Counted from the first letter of the stretch, positions 33,551-47,260 are shown. The stretch is 64,000 bases of DNA from Limonium bicolor (GCA_023374045.1 CM041780.1:168946085-169010084); one strand, 5' to 3'. Notes: a model not told the origin generated them from the letters alone. Made by a program: numbers and translations.

Positions 33551-35004
33551 TGATGAGTGTCTAAATGAGCATGTTTTAGGGGAGTATTTCATATGTTTAA
33601 TCAACACTTTTCATGCTCATTTCTCCACTCTGGCTTGTTTTCCTCTAGTTTTGTGTTTCATTGGTGTCTACACATTATTGTTTAAACAGGAGGAACAAAT
33701 AGATAGGTAAAAGTAGATGAAGAGAACGCGTGGGCGCAAACGGATCCAAATCGGAGTTGAAACGAAGAAGATACAGCATTTCGAAGTTAGCCTACCGGAA
33801 CCGTCCGACCCATAGGTCTGGGTCGGACGTGGGTCGGACGGACTTTTAAAAGAACGTGATTTTTGTCCCCGAGCTACTGGAACCGTCCGACCCATAGGTC
33901 TGGGTCGGACGTGGGTCGGATGGACTTTAGAAAACGTGTTTTCGCCCCGAAATTGCTCCTGGACGCGTCCGACCCACGGGTCCGACCCAGGGTGGGTCGG
34001 ACGGGTCGAAAATTTGCCCAGAAATCAGATTTTAAAAGGAGAAAGAGAGGAGAGAGGGGTATTCGACACAGAACAAAACGACGGAAAAACAAGAGAAAAG
34101 AAAAAGAAAGAAAAGAAAAAGAAAGAAAGAAGAAAGAAGCTCACCTCCATTGAAGCTCTTCCTCAATCTCCCATGGCTATTTCTTCTCCCTTCTCTCTCT
34201 TTTGTGCTTTAATGGTTGTGTAGTTTCCTTGTAGCTTGGGATGGGGATTTTGCCCCAAAATCCCTAAAACCTCCATTGTTGAATCTTGAACTTATTTTTA
34301 TGCTTTATTTTAGTCTTTGAGCTTAATGAAGATGATTATTGGGTATTTATGATTCTTAAACTTGTTGCCCACGATTTGAGGATTAGTTTAGGGTTTTACC
34401 CAAATTATCAATTATGTGTTAAATTGGTTGGTTTGGCCTACCGATTAGTTTAGCATTATTGTGGGATTCTATCAAAATGTTATTCAGAGATAGAAACCTA
34501 AACTGTTAGAGACTAAAACGGTGTACTCTGATTTCGATAATTTTGAGATTAGACTACATTGCAACCTTAGTGGAACTTGAGCTTAGTGCTATCGATTGAC
34601 CTGGGGCTTAGCAGAATGAGAAGTCTCGATTAAATTGGTTAGGATTAGTAGGCCTAGATTAGGTTGCTAATTACTTAAGCGTTCCCGTGGTTTAGCTATG
34701 AGTTCGAGGTTCGACAATCGGTAGTAAGGGGAGGACGGGTGCAAATATCCATCCCGGGCTACACCTATCCTAGATAGTTAGTTTAGTGTTTTTTCTTTTC
34801 TTTATTTCTCCAATTACAACCCAGAAAACCCAAAAACCCTAATTTCCATTTATACACTTTTGTATATACCCTCTTGCACATTTACTAAGCTTATAATTAG
34901 CTAGACAGTTACGAAGTCCCTGTGGATACGACCTTGTTGTACTACAATGATTGGGTTCACTGCCCATAGTTAGCAAGAAAGTTTCAACACTATTTTGCAC
35001 AACA
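33551..35004 (+). repeat. 5' LTR of nested element, copy 4
   Basis: 5'-type markers. It is shortened by many small deletions at 33660-33760 and in the purine stretch (34070-34140). Confidence 0.9.
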
Positions 35005-35010
35005 AGTTTT

Positions 35011-35028
35011 TGGCGCCGTTGCCGGAGA
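35011..35028 (+). promoter_or_regulatory. tRNA-Asp primer-binding site, copy 4
   Basis: TGGCGCCGTTGCCGGAGA, one mismatch to tRNA-Asp. Confidence 0.85.
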
Positions 35029-35134
35029 CTTCGGTCCAACTATCTGTTTAGTTTTTGTGCATATTTTTCATTTCCTTTATTTCCCTCTTTTGTGTATAAA
35101 TTTGTGTTACTTTTTTTTTAGGAACCTATCTCTG

Positions 35135-36451
35135 ATGGATGGTCTTGATGATCAAGCAGAAGATTGTTACGGCTACACCTCTAGAGCAACCTACGACCAA
35201 TACATTGATTGTCAAGGGTGTGGATCCTTTCATATGTGCCCTCCTTGTGAGGATCTAATCTCAAGATCGGAGACTCTCATGGAGAACCGGTTCTTATCTG
35301 TCAATCCAAACCCCACTGAACAAGACATCAGTCGATGGATCAGGTGCCAAGAGTGGAGGAGACCAGAAGAGTGCTTATTGTTCTGAGATCACGGCAAGGG
35401 TAGATTCACCCACTCTGGAGGATCTTAGTGCTAGAATGAACACCATCGACATGAACCAGCTCATTACACTAGCTCGAAGGGAGCAACAACCAGAGAGTGA
35501 AATGGTCCATGAAGTGGAGCATCAGACTAAGGAAAAAGACCTTGACATGAACCAACTGAAGCTCTATTCCAAATTAGTAGAGATGAACGCGATGATGGAA
35601 GGTCTACTAAACCTTGCATCGCAGCAACCGGAGAGCGAAATGGTTCATAAAGTGGATCACCTTACTGAGGACTTGAGTTGCTCTCTATCACCTCCCCCAT
35701 TCGAACCTGAGAAAACGTCATTCAACCATCTGCCTGAGTTCGAAGACAAGCCATCAGAGGACCGCTTCCACCTTGACTTCATGGAGTCTCCTCCCTCTGA
35801 AGTCAACTACCGTTATTTCCCCTCCTTCTCTGTGCTCCACCCAGAAGATGAGGATGGACACATCCTCAACCTTGAGGAGGAGGAGATGCCGCCTCCCTCC
35901 GAGCCATCAGAGGAGAGTGCTATAATCAACTTCAAGGAGCCACCTCCCTCTGAAGTTGATTTTCATCCAGGCTCTTCCCATGAGCCTCACCAAGAAGTTA
36001 AGGACATTTACATCCTCGAATTTGAGGAGGAGGAGGAGCCATCAAACTTTGATCTTCACTTGAAGGATCAAGGCCCCCACCCGTGCACTAATGAAGTTGG
36101 GTGGAAGCTCAACGTACACCCGCTAAGTGTGGAGGCCACCTTCCCATTTGATCCGGGACCAAAGATTGAAGACAAAGTCCGCCCAGAGTTCACCCTGCAC
36201 CGCTCACTGAAGATAAGGATGTTTACATCCTTGAATTTGAAGAGGAGGCTCCACCACAGTTTGATCCTCGTACCAAGGATCACCCACCTCAACACTTCCA
36301 CCTGATGAACGATCGGTGGAGTTTACACTTTCACATCCTAAGTGTTGAGGCCACATTTCCTTTTGATTCGGGTCATTCTTCATTGCTAGATGATGCCCGC
36401 CTAACCCACCCGTTGAAGCCGACTTCAACGTTCATATTCGATCCCGGATGA
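35135..36451 (+). pseudogene. Acidic-repeat ORF of nested element, copy 4 (two frameshifts)
   Basis: Only a two-base loss near 35352 (AAGAGTGG for AAGAGAGTGG) and a one-base loss near 36184 separate it from the open copy. Between them 250 codons remain open, including two of the three acidic modules. Confidence 0.82.
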
Positions 36452-37992
36452 CTTCACGGTGGTATGGTCTAGCCAAAGACCTTAAAGAAGGGCCGCTTAC
36501 CGGGAGGCAACCCGGATTTCATTTCGTGTCCTGTCTTTTAAATTCTGTTAGTTTCATTTTGCATTGTTTTCAATAATGGGCTATTTTGGCATTCTTTGGA
36601 CTTGCCCTTTTACGCCCAATTGGTGGCGTCTGTGTTGTGAATATTTTGGAAACAGGTAAGCCCCTCTGAAAAAGGGATGGAATTAGGAACAATTACAAAG
36701 GAACCTCTGGCGAAATTTTCCAAGAGGACCTTCATCTCCAACGATTGAAGGTAGCACCTCAACGACCCCTCCCACTTGCAATTGTGCGGGCACCCTATCT
36801 TCCTTCTGCATCTTATCGGGGAGTACTCGTTTCACCCTTCCTTTAATATTTGCCCACAACGACTCCACTATTTTAATTTCCAGTTTTTGTTTTCGTTCTC
36901 CTTTGGTTTTGTTTTTGCTAACCCTTAACTCCAGTTGTAGTTTGGTTGCTTCTAGTGTTTTATGCGGGTGCAATTTCAATTCCACACCGCAACCAAGCTA
37001 CGCTACTTGAGACTGAAGCTCAAGTGTGGGGGAGTTCTACAAACTCATAGCAATAGCAATCTCAGGGGAGTACTAGTTCCTTTTAGTTTTCGTTCTCTCT
37101 TCTCTAATTTTGAATCTGCAAATCTGGGGATAGCTTCTGTGCTATACTGTTTGTTTGTGTCCCGTGTGCTTTTCCTTTTGTCTATTTCCCGCAAAGGTCT
37201 TCTAGAACATTCCCCGGTTTTGATTGGTGAACAATGGGGACATTGTTCAATTTAAGTGTGGGGGAGTGACCTTTTCGGTGAATTGTGTGCTTAAATGCTT
37301 AATACTTCATGCTTATCTTGCGATTGTCCAAAATAAAAAACTTGGACCCTTGTGTTGTGAGTTGTTCTCATTAAGAACAAATACTATTATGAGTTGTGGG
37401 AATACTTAAATTTTTCTTTTTGATTGCTTTTAAGGAGCATTTTACATGCGGTGTGGCCAAGTGATCTTATATGGTTGGATTTTTATTACTTTGGGGTTCC
37501 TTCTGTCTTCTTTCTTAGGGATTGCTAAGGGGTGCTTCTTCGTGAAAATCCTTTAAGGGACTTGTGAGACGCCATTGGTAACCAACAATGAGAGTTGAGT
37601 GTTCTTAAATGCAAAGGCTTGATGCCAAAATGTTATTCTCTCATCTCTTATGCAAAAGTGAAACAAATGCATAAATCTATTTTTCCTTTTTGTTTTCTTC
37701 TCAATGCCCATTCTTGAGAGAAGTTGGCCATGGTAAAAGCTCTCCAAGTTACCTAATCTTTAGAACTTTGAAGCACTCCGGATCATACCCCGAAACTCTA
37801 GTTTTTGTTTTTCCCCTAAGTACACCCATGCCACCACTAAGAGATGGTTCACACTCCTCAAAGGTTTTAATCACTTTTTACTTCTTCTCTTATCCTACAA
37901 TTCATGTTAGTATTTGTTAGTATTGAGCATTCCTTACTTGCTTGGGGGCTTGGTTTTGCTTGAGGACAAGCAAAAAGGTAAGTGTGGGGGTG
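36452..37992 (+). other. 3' noncoding part of nested element, copy 4
   Basis: Purine motifs at 37022-37034 and 37254-37266, plus the terminal tract at 37980-37992. No gene. Confidence 0.65.
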
Positions 37993-39467
37993 TGATGAGT
38001 GTCTAAATGAGCATGTTTTAGGGGAGTATTTCATATGTTTAATCAACACTTTTCATGCTCATTTCTCCACTATGGCTTGTTTTCCTCTAGTTTTGTGTTT
38101 CATTGGTGTCTTACACATTTATTGTTTAAACAGGAGGAATAACATAGATAGGAGTAAAGTAGATGAAGAGAGGAACGCGTGGGCACAAACGGATCCAAAA
38201 TCGGAGTTGAAACGAAGAAAATACAGCATTTCGAAGTTAGCCTACCGGAACCGTCCGACCCATAGGTCTGGGTCGGACGTGGGTCGGACGGACTTTTAAA
38301 AGAACGTGATTTTTGTCCCCGAGCTACTGGAACCGTCCGACCCATAGGTCTGGGTCGGATGTGGGTCGGACGGACTTTAGAAAAAGCGTTTTTGCCTCGA
38401 AATTGCTCCTAGACGCGTCCGACCCCGACGGGTCCGACCCAGGGTGGGTCGGACGGGTCAAAAATTTACCCAGAAATCAGATTTTAAAAGGAAAAAGAGG
38501 AGAGAGGGGTATTCGACACAGAACAGAAAAACGACGGAAAAACAAGAGAAAAGAGGGAAGAAGAAGAAGAAAGGGAAGGAAGAAGAAGAAGAAAGAGGAG
38601 GAGAAGGCTCACCTCCATTGAAGCTCTTCCTCAATCTCCCATGGCTATTTCTTCTCCCTTCTCTCTCTTTTGTGCTTTAATGGTTGTGTAGTTTCCTTGT
38701 AGCTTGGGATGGGATTTTGCCCCAAAATCCCTAAAACCTCCATTGTTGAATCTTGAACTTATTTTTATGCTTTATTTTAGTCTTTGAGCTTAATGAAGAT
38801 GATTATTGGGTATTTATGATTCTTAAACTTGTTGCCCATGATTTGAAGGATAGTTTAGGGTTTTACCCAAATTCAATTATGTGTTAAATTGGTGGTGGTT
38901 TGGCCTACCGATTAGTTAGCATTATTGTGGGATTCTATCAAAATGTTATTCAGAGATATAAACCTAAACTGTTAGAGACTAAAACGGTGTACTCTGATTC
39001 GATAATTTTGAGATTAGACTACATTGCAACCTTAGTGGAACTTGAGCTGTGCTATCGATTGACCCGGGGCTTAGCAGAATGAGAAGTCTCGATTAAATTG
39101 GTTAGGATTAGTAGGCCTAGATTAGGTTGCTAATTACTTAAGCGTTCCCGTGGTTTAGCTATGAGTTCGAGGTTCGACAATCGGTAGTAAGGGGAGGACG
39201 GGTGCAAATATCCATCCCGGGCCTACACCTATCCTAGATAGTTAGTTTAGTGTTTATTGCTTTTCTTTATTTCTCCAATTACAACCAGAAAACCCAAACC
39301 CCTAATTTCCATTTATGCACTTTTGTATATATCCTCTTGCACATTTACTAAGCTTATAATTAGCTAGACAGTTACGAAGTCCCTGTGGATACGACCTTGT
39401 TGTACTACAATGATTGGGTTCACTGCCCATAGTTAGCAAGATAGTTTCAACATTATTTTGCACAACA
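37993..39467 (+). repeat. 3' LTR of nested element, copy 4
   Basis: 3'-type markers. The third palindromic module has an inserted CCGA (GACCCCGACGGG). Confidence 0.9.
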
Positions 39468-41137
39468 ATAACCAATAAAATTAATTAAACGAGAAAATTC
39501 CGGAAAACGGGTTCCGGTTAGTAAAAACTGTAACAACCGGAAGTTGTGGGGTGAGAATGCAAATAAGCAAAGTTAGTGTATCCACTTTTGCAAATAAAAA
39601 GAAAAATCTGTAGAGGGTGTGCGTGTAGCCGATTGAGCCTCCCCCCCCCCCCCTCACCCTCTCTTTAATTCTCCTTATTTGCTAAAAGACAAAGAAAATA
39701 AGTAAAAAGCAAAAATAACTCTCTCTCTCTCTCTCCTATTCTCACCTCTCTCTCATGTTTTCTCTCACCTCTCTATTCTTTTCTTCTTCCTCCTGCGACA
39801 GCCATGGAGAAGTGAAGCCCCCACTTAAATCTCTCCTTCTCTCCTCTTGTTCAAGCTTAATCCTTGTCCAAATGCAACAAAAATTGTACCGTTGAGATCC
39901 CCTCATCAAGGAGAACACCTTCCTCCTTTCAAAAATCGAAACAACCAACTTCATCTCCATGGGTGTGTTGCATTTGGAGCTTGAGTACCACCATTAGAAG
40001 CACCTTCACCTCCTTGTCATTTTGAGGTAAAAATATTATTGAAAACCCATCTTTTTCTAGCCCTAGTTGGCAAAACGAAAATTCAAAGTTAGCCTTGTTT
40101 TGTTCCTTGTATTCCAGCCGATTTTGGATTCTTCTTTAGGCTAGGAATCTTGCTCTCTTGCTAGTCAAGAACCTCATTCATTGGTTGGAAGGTAATGCAC
40201 TTTTCTAAACCCAAAAAACAGCTAAATTCTAGGGTTAGTTTAAAATGAATGCTAAGTAGTTGGTGTGTATTGGTATGGTGGTTGTAGCATTGTGTATTGT
40301 GTGAGGAAGAACAAGGAAGAAGGAAGAAGGAAGAAGAAGGCAAGAAAGAAAAGAAAAACTAGAAACACAAGGTAATTACTCTACCTTGAGCTAGTTTTAT
40401 GTGGGTATTAACAGTTTTTAGTATGAAAATGAGTAATGTATATGGGAATGAGTAATAAGTAAGTTGTAGTATAATGAGGAAAGGTAGTGTAACAGTTTTG
40501 AAGTTTTTAAATGCTGTTTAAAAGCCTTGGGAAACTATGGGTAGTATATGTTATGTGCAGGAAAATTGGTGTGTTGTAATGTGTATAATGGTGTGTGAAT
40601 TGGTATGGGAATGGTGAGATGAGATAATGTGTGGGCAAAGTTAAAATTATAGGGGAGACTATGGCAAATTTTGCCTAGAAATGAGAGGACTTCAAGTGTT
40701 AAGGAAGAAGGAATAACCTAGGTGGTAACTAGGTGTATTTGGAGAGTGTAAGGGGAGTAGTTTAGTGTCTTGAAACAGATTTGAAAAGGGTTTAAATAAT
40801 GAGAAGAATTAGAGGGTAAAGTAATGTATTTTGAATGCTAGGAGTGGCATTAGTTGAGAAAGTATTGGAGGATAGAAGTTAAGGTGAAAATCTGTAGCAT
40901 AATAGAGGAAACAAAATCTGTAGCATTAGTGTAAGGAAAACTAGTATAAGTGTTGGAAAGAAGTGAGGAAAATTGTGTAAGTGGATTAGGATTGAGTAAT
41001 GAGTTTAATGGATGAACTAAGGTGATCTAGAGGGTTTAATTAGTGCTAAAACATGTTAGAATGTATGTAGGAACATTAGGGAAGAAATGGGTAAGAAGAG
41101 AACTGAAAAAAAAAATTTGTAGGCATGTTCTGCTGCT

Positions 41138-41469
41138 GACCGACCCAGAGGTTGGATCGGTCGGTGGGTCGGTCGGGGCATAAATGACGGAACCAAACCT
41201 TCTGGAACGGACCGATCCAGAAGCCGTGAGTCGGTCGTGGGTCGGTCGGGACTTAAAATCACTGGAACGAAGTTTCTGACTTCGACCGACCCAGGAGGTA
41301 GGGTCGGTCGTGGGTTGGTCGCGATGAGTTCCAGGACCGAAAACTTACTGGAATGGACCGACCCGGAAGAGTATGGGTCGGTCGGAACAGTCCTGGTCGG
41401 TCAGGAAAATTTCAAAGAACAAGAAACTTACTGGAATGGACCGACCCAAGGGGTTGGGTCGGTCGGCCC
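41138..41469. repeat. GACC/GGTC module array in chromovirus LTR, unit 4
   Basis: Five modules with a few point changes (CCGATCC, GTTGGTCG). Followed by the longest TA microsatellite of the array (about 41512-41557). Confidence 0.85.
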
Positions 41470-41506
41470 AAACATACAAAAAAATTATGTGTTAACTCTA
41501 GTAATC

Positions 41507-41553
<47 letters not shown>

Positions 41554-43689
41554 ATATGCACACACATGTATTGTATATGTATAGGTGTATGCCATTGTGG
41601 TTAGAATAATAAAAGAACTTGCACATGAGTAAGGAAGCAAACCTAAAGCATGAAATAAGTTCGTAACCACTTGTAACATGTAAGAATTAGTAAGTATGCC
41701 TAGGGAAGGGTAATGGAGTAAGAGTTAAACAAATAATAGGTCATTAACCATACAACTCCATGTATGTTATAGGATTTAATTTGTGAACACCGAAGGACCC
41801 GGTAGTACGAGTACGATGGTGAACTGTATGATTTCTTCATGCCCTGTATCCTAACTTGGTTACCCCGATTTGTGTGCTTATGTGATCACCAATAAGATAA
41901 ATGCACGAATCGGACTTTTATTGCACTTAGTTGTGTTTGAACTATATTGTTCTTGTATATTCTCTTGAACATTTAGTTTGTATAATTCATGAAACATATG
42001 AATGGAAATGAAGAGTATGTGTAAATGTTTGTACTTGAGTAGTGTATTGATGTATGGTATGGAAGTAAATGACTTCTACTAATTCCTAACCATCTAACTC
42101 CTAACTTGAGTAATGAGTGAAATGGAATGAGTAGAAGTCCGATATAGTTTCGGCCACGCGTGAGGATAAGGAAACACAAGAGGTTGGATCCGAATCCTGG
42201 ATGTAATCTTTTCCATGGACCAATTCCCTTGAATGGGTAGCATCCTGGATTAGTGGACCAACCTAAAGCCCGGTGGTGGGATGTAGTAATCCCTGCCCGG
42301 AGGTCATACCGACTTGACTTGAGTAAAGTAAGTAAGAAGTAGAGTATTGTATGAGTATTTGGTCTTGACTAGTGTAAGTCATTGACCTTGAGTAAAAGAG
42401 TATCGTACCCCCGATTAACCCGGGTGGATAAAGAATGCTAACAAGCCTTGTGTATGTATCGGAGAAGCGTATCTCCGTAACGGTAGTATGAACGGTTGAC
42501 TTGTAATGTCTTCCTTGTATGTATTGAATGTATGTATGCCGTGAAGAGTATGTATTGAATTGTAAGAGCATATATGTATGTATTGTATTGTATAAAAGCA
42601 TGTATGTATGTATGAATGAAATGAACCGCATGTATTCGACCAAATAGTTGGCGTACCCTCGCTAGTACGCGCGGGTATGCGGTTATCATATGCAGCGTAA
42701 GCTGAGCCCCTTCAGGCACCATTTTTATTTTACAGGTACCCGAGAGGCTTGAAGGTCGAGTAAGGACCGTGCTGAATTCTTTTTGAGAAGTTAGTAGATT
42801 GGATCGGTGTACCGAGTTGTACACGGCTAAAGCCTTTTTTAGTAGCCGGTGTACCATGTGGTACACCTTTTTGGACTATGGAATTGTGAATGATAGGAAT
42901 GAGTAGATGTACTAACTCATAATTTTGGTAATAGACTTGGAATCTAATTTATAAATTTTAGATACTCGGTAATCAAATTGTAAGTAAGCATTTGGTATTG
43001 TAAGGTAAGTATTATGTATTCGGCATTCTAATCGTCAGACCGTTACGGTAAGTAGTAAGCCTTGTTAGTCTTGGATTGGCTAACGGCGTTGTATCACACC
43101 CGCCGGGAGTAAGTAAGTATTCCATTGCGAGAAAGGTGATTATGGGAATGATTAGAGGATAATGGAAGGATTAGCGGTTGGGGGTGTTACAGGGAGGCCC
43201 ATAACATAGCCCTGAGTGTTTCCTTACAAAAGAAGTCCTTGAACAAGTCTTGTGCTATTCGGTTGGCCAGGTGGCCACGCTCCTAAAAGGATCAGCACTC
43301 TTGCCGATTAGTGGCCCAAAGGAGTAATATCCTTAAAAAGATACTAAGTCCCGATCAGAGCATCCACACTCTTCGGCTAGCCAGATGGCTACATTTCCTG
43401 AAGAGAATCGTGCCGCACAACCTGCCCAAGGGAGTACCTTTCCTAAAACCAAGGCCCTAGACAATGCCAAGCACTATTCAGTCAACTTGTTTTCTTCTTT
43501 CTGCTACACAACGGCTCAACGCCTAGTTAGCAAGAGCTTAAGTAAAATAGGCACTCACAAAAAGAGCGGGAAAAATGACTTTCCCTCTTGGGCTCACATC
43601 ACTGAAGTCTGGCCGGCAAGAAACCAGCTTTCTTTCCCCGCATTGGCTCGAACGCCTCAGCAAGAGCAAGTATAGCCGGAGGAGCAAGA

Positions 43690-46652
43690 ACCAGCTTTCG
43701 CTCGCACGTTAAACAGACGCCACACCTTGACTCAAAGGCCAGCATACGCAATATAAACAACCTTACCATAACAAAGGACAAACTCCGAAAATAAGTGACT
43801 GGTTGATTTTCATTAATCAAACATTTACATAATTTATGGCCACTTGACCCATAGTATATATGCACTATTGCGACAGAAGTACATGCAAGAATGGGGCAAC
43901 CCCGCTAAAGAAAAAGGAAAGTCCCTCCTACACCTTATCCGGCTCGTATCTTACCAATCCCCCCCCCCCCCCCCTAAATGTTCAACCCTGACAACATCTT
44001 TTTCCAAGTGCCACCAACGCCTCAGACAAAGTTTCAGGAGCAAGGTTGAAAACCGCAAGCGTAGATTCCACCCTTGAATCCTAGGCAACACCACTAGGAT
44101 CCGGAGACGACAAGTCGAGGCTCATCCTGGATGCCCAGAAAGCTCCTTCGCTCGAACTTGGGCAAATGGACAGCTTTGAAGGACTTGGGACCTAGTCGTG
44201 GCCTGCAGCTCGCCCAACCACTCCTCTAGTCCTACGACCTTGTTCCCCAGCTCTACAATCTTTCATTATAGGCCTGCTAATTTGATTGTGATGGATTACT
44301 TGATCTTAGAGCAATTTTAGCTTCAACTCCAGGTCAAATCCCCACGCCTCCTTTGTTCGACCCTTCTTGACAATGTCCCTAAGCTAGCTAGCAACACAAC
44401 ATCTCCATCTCTTTGCGGACCTTCCACAACTCCTACTCCACCGACTGGCCCGTCTTCATAGAAGGATTATCCAACTCCCGCTGGATTTCATCGAGCTCCC
44501 CAGACGACCTTCATTTTCTCCATGCAATTCCTTCACCTTGTTTTTAGACTGACCTTCACATCCAAGGCCTCCCTCTTAGCTAAGTGGGCCGATCATTCGT
44601 GACTTGCGCCTTCTGACCCACCGCCTACGCCCGGTCAAGGTCAGCGGTCAAAATTTCAACCCGACCCCATAGGTCCCCGCTCACCACGAGCTTCTTCTTG
44701 GTGCTTTTAGCCCGGCCCTCATGTCCTTCAGAATGGTCTCCAAAGCACCCGTTTCTGTCAAGGCACAAGAGAGCTGGTCGGTCACGCAATTAAGATCTGC
44801 CCATTTTGCAAGCAACTTTTTCCGGAGATGTACAATTTTTCGGCCCCCAGCTCAAATGCTTCCCAAACACTATCACCTACGGGACAAACGGCCAGAGTAA
44901 AAACAACTTCTCTAGGTAAAATCACACTCGATAAATTTAATGCTAACTAATGTGTACATACATGCACCAAAGAATGCTCGTAGCGGTCCACCACATAGTA
45001 TGTCGGAAACTTCTTTAGAAAAATACGGTCCGCAGGGGTCAGGCACCCGCCAACCACAACCCTCTTCATGGCCCAACATGTCCTGAACAGCGAGGCCAGC
45101 CCTGTACGCCACCTAGATCTACAACACTATGTTTCCATAGTGACCTTCAGGTTGCGTCAACAGCCTTCGTCTCATTCCCAGTTGCACTTGAGTACTTAAA
45201 CGAGTCGTCCTCTTTGAAATCATTACCATCGTTAGACTGCGCCCCGGGCAACCCCGCTTGCTCCTCTCACTCGCGATTGTATCCTCTTCTTCTTGAGGCT
45301 CACCCCGATCTTCTGCACCTTCTCCGACCATAACTTCATTGTCCTGGTCTTAACCATTGAGCCATCGCCCGTAGAAACATCCGGCATGACTTGTCCCTAT
45401 CATTGGTTACCTTCTATTTCCCCTTCTCCTTAGGAATGTTAACCTTGGGTCTCAGCATCTGACCCTCCCGGATCACAAGGCTCACCGTTGGAGCAACCTG
45501 GTGTCTCTTTACTAGCTTGACAGACCCCTTTCAGCTCCTGTCCCCTTCCAGCTTCCTCGCCCCTTCAGACTCCTTGTCGGATGTACCAAAGTTGATCTCC
45601 TCCTCCACTAACTATCGAGCACGATCCTCGCGTACTTGCTCCTTCCTCTTCTTCCCTAGACCGGTCTTCATCCTGGAAGCAACCTCACTAGGTTTAGCCA
45701 TGCACCAACGTCCCTAAGACAATGGCCGGTGAAATGCGCCCCAACGTGCGAACCTACTTCCTCCCCGTTGGCCAGAGAAAAGTTCATCCCTAAAAAAAGA
45801 AAAGCACACTCAGGCAATCCGAGAAAAACCACAACCGTTTGAAAACACCCAAAATAGAAAGTAAACTTACCCACAAGTTCCTTCACCCGGGCACACATCA
45901 GAATGGTAAAATACTTAGAGAACATTTCCACAATTGGCCGATGCTTAGTGGTGAAATCCTCCAACCGCGTGATTAAATCCTTTGACAATGAACTCTTCGG
46001 ATTGGCCAACACCCTCTTGTAGTGAGCGGGTTTAGACTCTCCCGGGCTCCCAGTAATTCCTTGGTTGATGATTTCACAACTAACCAGGCACGCCTTCACT
46101 GCTGTACCTTGATATCAAGCTTGACCAGTGGCCAACCTGGCCTCGACCTAACAAAAAAACTACCAGAATCGTGCATGTACACTAGTGAGAAAACAAGCAG
46201 GAACAACGAGCAAATCGGGCAATACCTACAAGCCCGGACTTGTTCAATGAAGAATGTCATTGCCTGGATGATGTGAGGGTGCATCTTTACCAGGCTTACC
46301 TACATCCGAATCATGAATTCTAGATAAAGGGGTGGAGCGGGAAGGTTAGACCGCTCTTCACTTGTTCCTCAAACACAATGAACCCATCACGAAATGAATC
46401 GTCAAAGCAAGTGCTCATCTCAGGCAGCAAGAAACCCATCCTCACGGGCGCCAAAACACCCTCCAGTAACCCCTTAAGCTTATTGTGGTCTAAGCTTGAC
46501 CCAGGGTTGCACCGTATGTGCCTTCGCTAGCGACCAAAACCTGAGGAGTCTTGACCACCATCTCCCCCACGCTGAGCTTAAGGCCCTCAGGGATAGCGCT
46601 GCGTGAGCCACCCTCTACCCCCTACAGCACCACTAGTTGAAGCAGATGTCAT
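43690..46652 (-). pseudogene. Degenerate antisense accessory ORF (gypsy-type transposon-domain-like)
   Basis: The reading probably starts at ATG 46652 (MTSASTSG). In broken frames it then gives an LLPEMSTCFDDSFRDG stretch and GLTFPLHPFI (about 46320-46440). FPLHPF is typical of the plant putative gypsy-type transposon domain (Pfam PF04195). Farther on are KPAHYKRVLANPKS (about 46000) and a charged, Glu/Lys-rich region. Stops and frameshifts are frequent, so it is a fossil. The family call rests on short motifs only. Confidence 0.4.
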
Positions 46653-47260
46653 CTCTTCCGAGCGAACTTTGAGAAAATCAACAAAGGAAAGAAGGAACAA
46701 GAAAGCAGGAACAAGAAAAACGATGGAAGCTTGAGCGAGAATCAAAAATTCAGAAAACGTAAGGTCCCTCTCTCTCTCCACTGATTACTATTTGTAAGAA
46801 AGAGCCCTAACAGTTGTCAAATCCTTCCCAGTCAAGCGTCATGTCTGCACCTTTGCCCACTCCAACCATATCCGCGACATGTTAAAAACGTATGTCAATT
46901 CACAAACAGAAAAAGCACCTAAGTGCCATCGATAACCCACACCCAGCATTGCATCGTCGTCACCTCACAATGGCTTTTCCACACGACGTATTATCTCCTA
47001 GAAGTTGAATTCAACCGTGCCATATGACAACGATCCACATCTTCAGAAAATTCATGATAATTCAGAAGTTCAACTTCCTGCAAAAATCCTAAAAGTTGAA
47101 GTTGGGGGACTACTGGGTGTACCTCCCAGGTAAAACCTCTTAAACCCTAACTGCTCCAATTTTTCCATGCTTCATTTTTTTCTAAGTGTCAAAAACAAAA
47201 GCTCGAACAACTTAAGTCCGCTTTGCTCGCAAACTCCAAAAGTGAGACTTAGGGGACTAG

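Larger units (their letters stand above)
33551..39467 (+). mobile_element. Nested non-autonomous Athila/Tat-like element, copy 4
   Basis: The ATAAC duplication is at 33546-33550 and 39468-39472. The ORF is broken by two visible indels. Confidence 0.92.
31462..42221 (+). repeat. Tandem array unit 4 (last)
   Basis: 10760 bp from the junction to the point (42222) where unit-internal sequence gives way to the native LTR continuation AATTCCC instead of integrase. This marks the right end of the array. Confidence 0.9.
33302..43191 (+). mobile_element. Complete chromovirus 3' LTR, unit 4, split by nested element
   Basis: Parts are 33302-33550 and 39473-43191, 3968 bp without the nest: TGAAATACCCC...GGGTGTTACA. 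This is the only unit with the true LTR 3' end. Segment 42222-43191 matches, in inverse orientation, the LTR at 54237-55133 plus 60755 onward. Flanking base run GGGAG (43192-43196) would be the target duplication; its partner lies left of the window. Confidence 0.88.

Noticed and set aside
42282..43191. A separate ~0.9-kb solo LTR (TGTAGTAATCC...GTGTTACA) flanked by GGGA on both sides
   Set aside because: The inverted copy (54237-55133 then 60755 onward) runs collinearly through this point with no insertion boundary, so the segment is the normal 3' part of the chromovirus LTR and the GGGA match is chance.
43385..43675. Plus-strand 96-codon ORF in the Tat-type fragment
   Set aside because: It overlaps degenerate direct repeats and has no domain; it is most likely a chance frame opposite the decayed antisense ORF.
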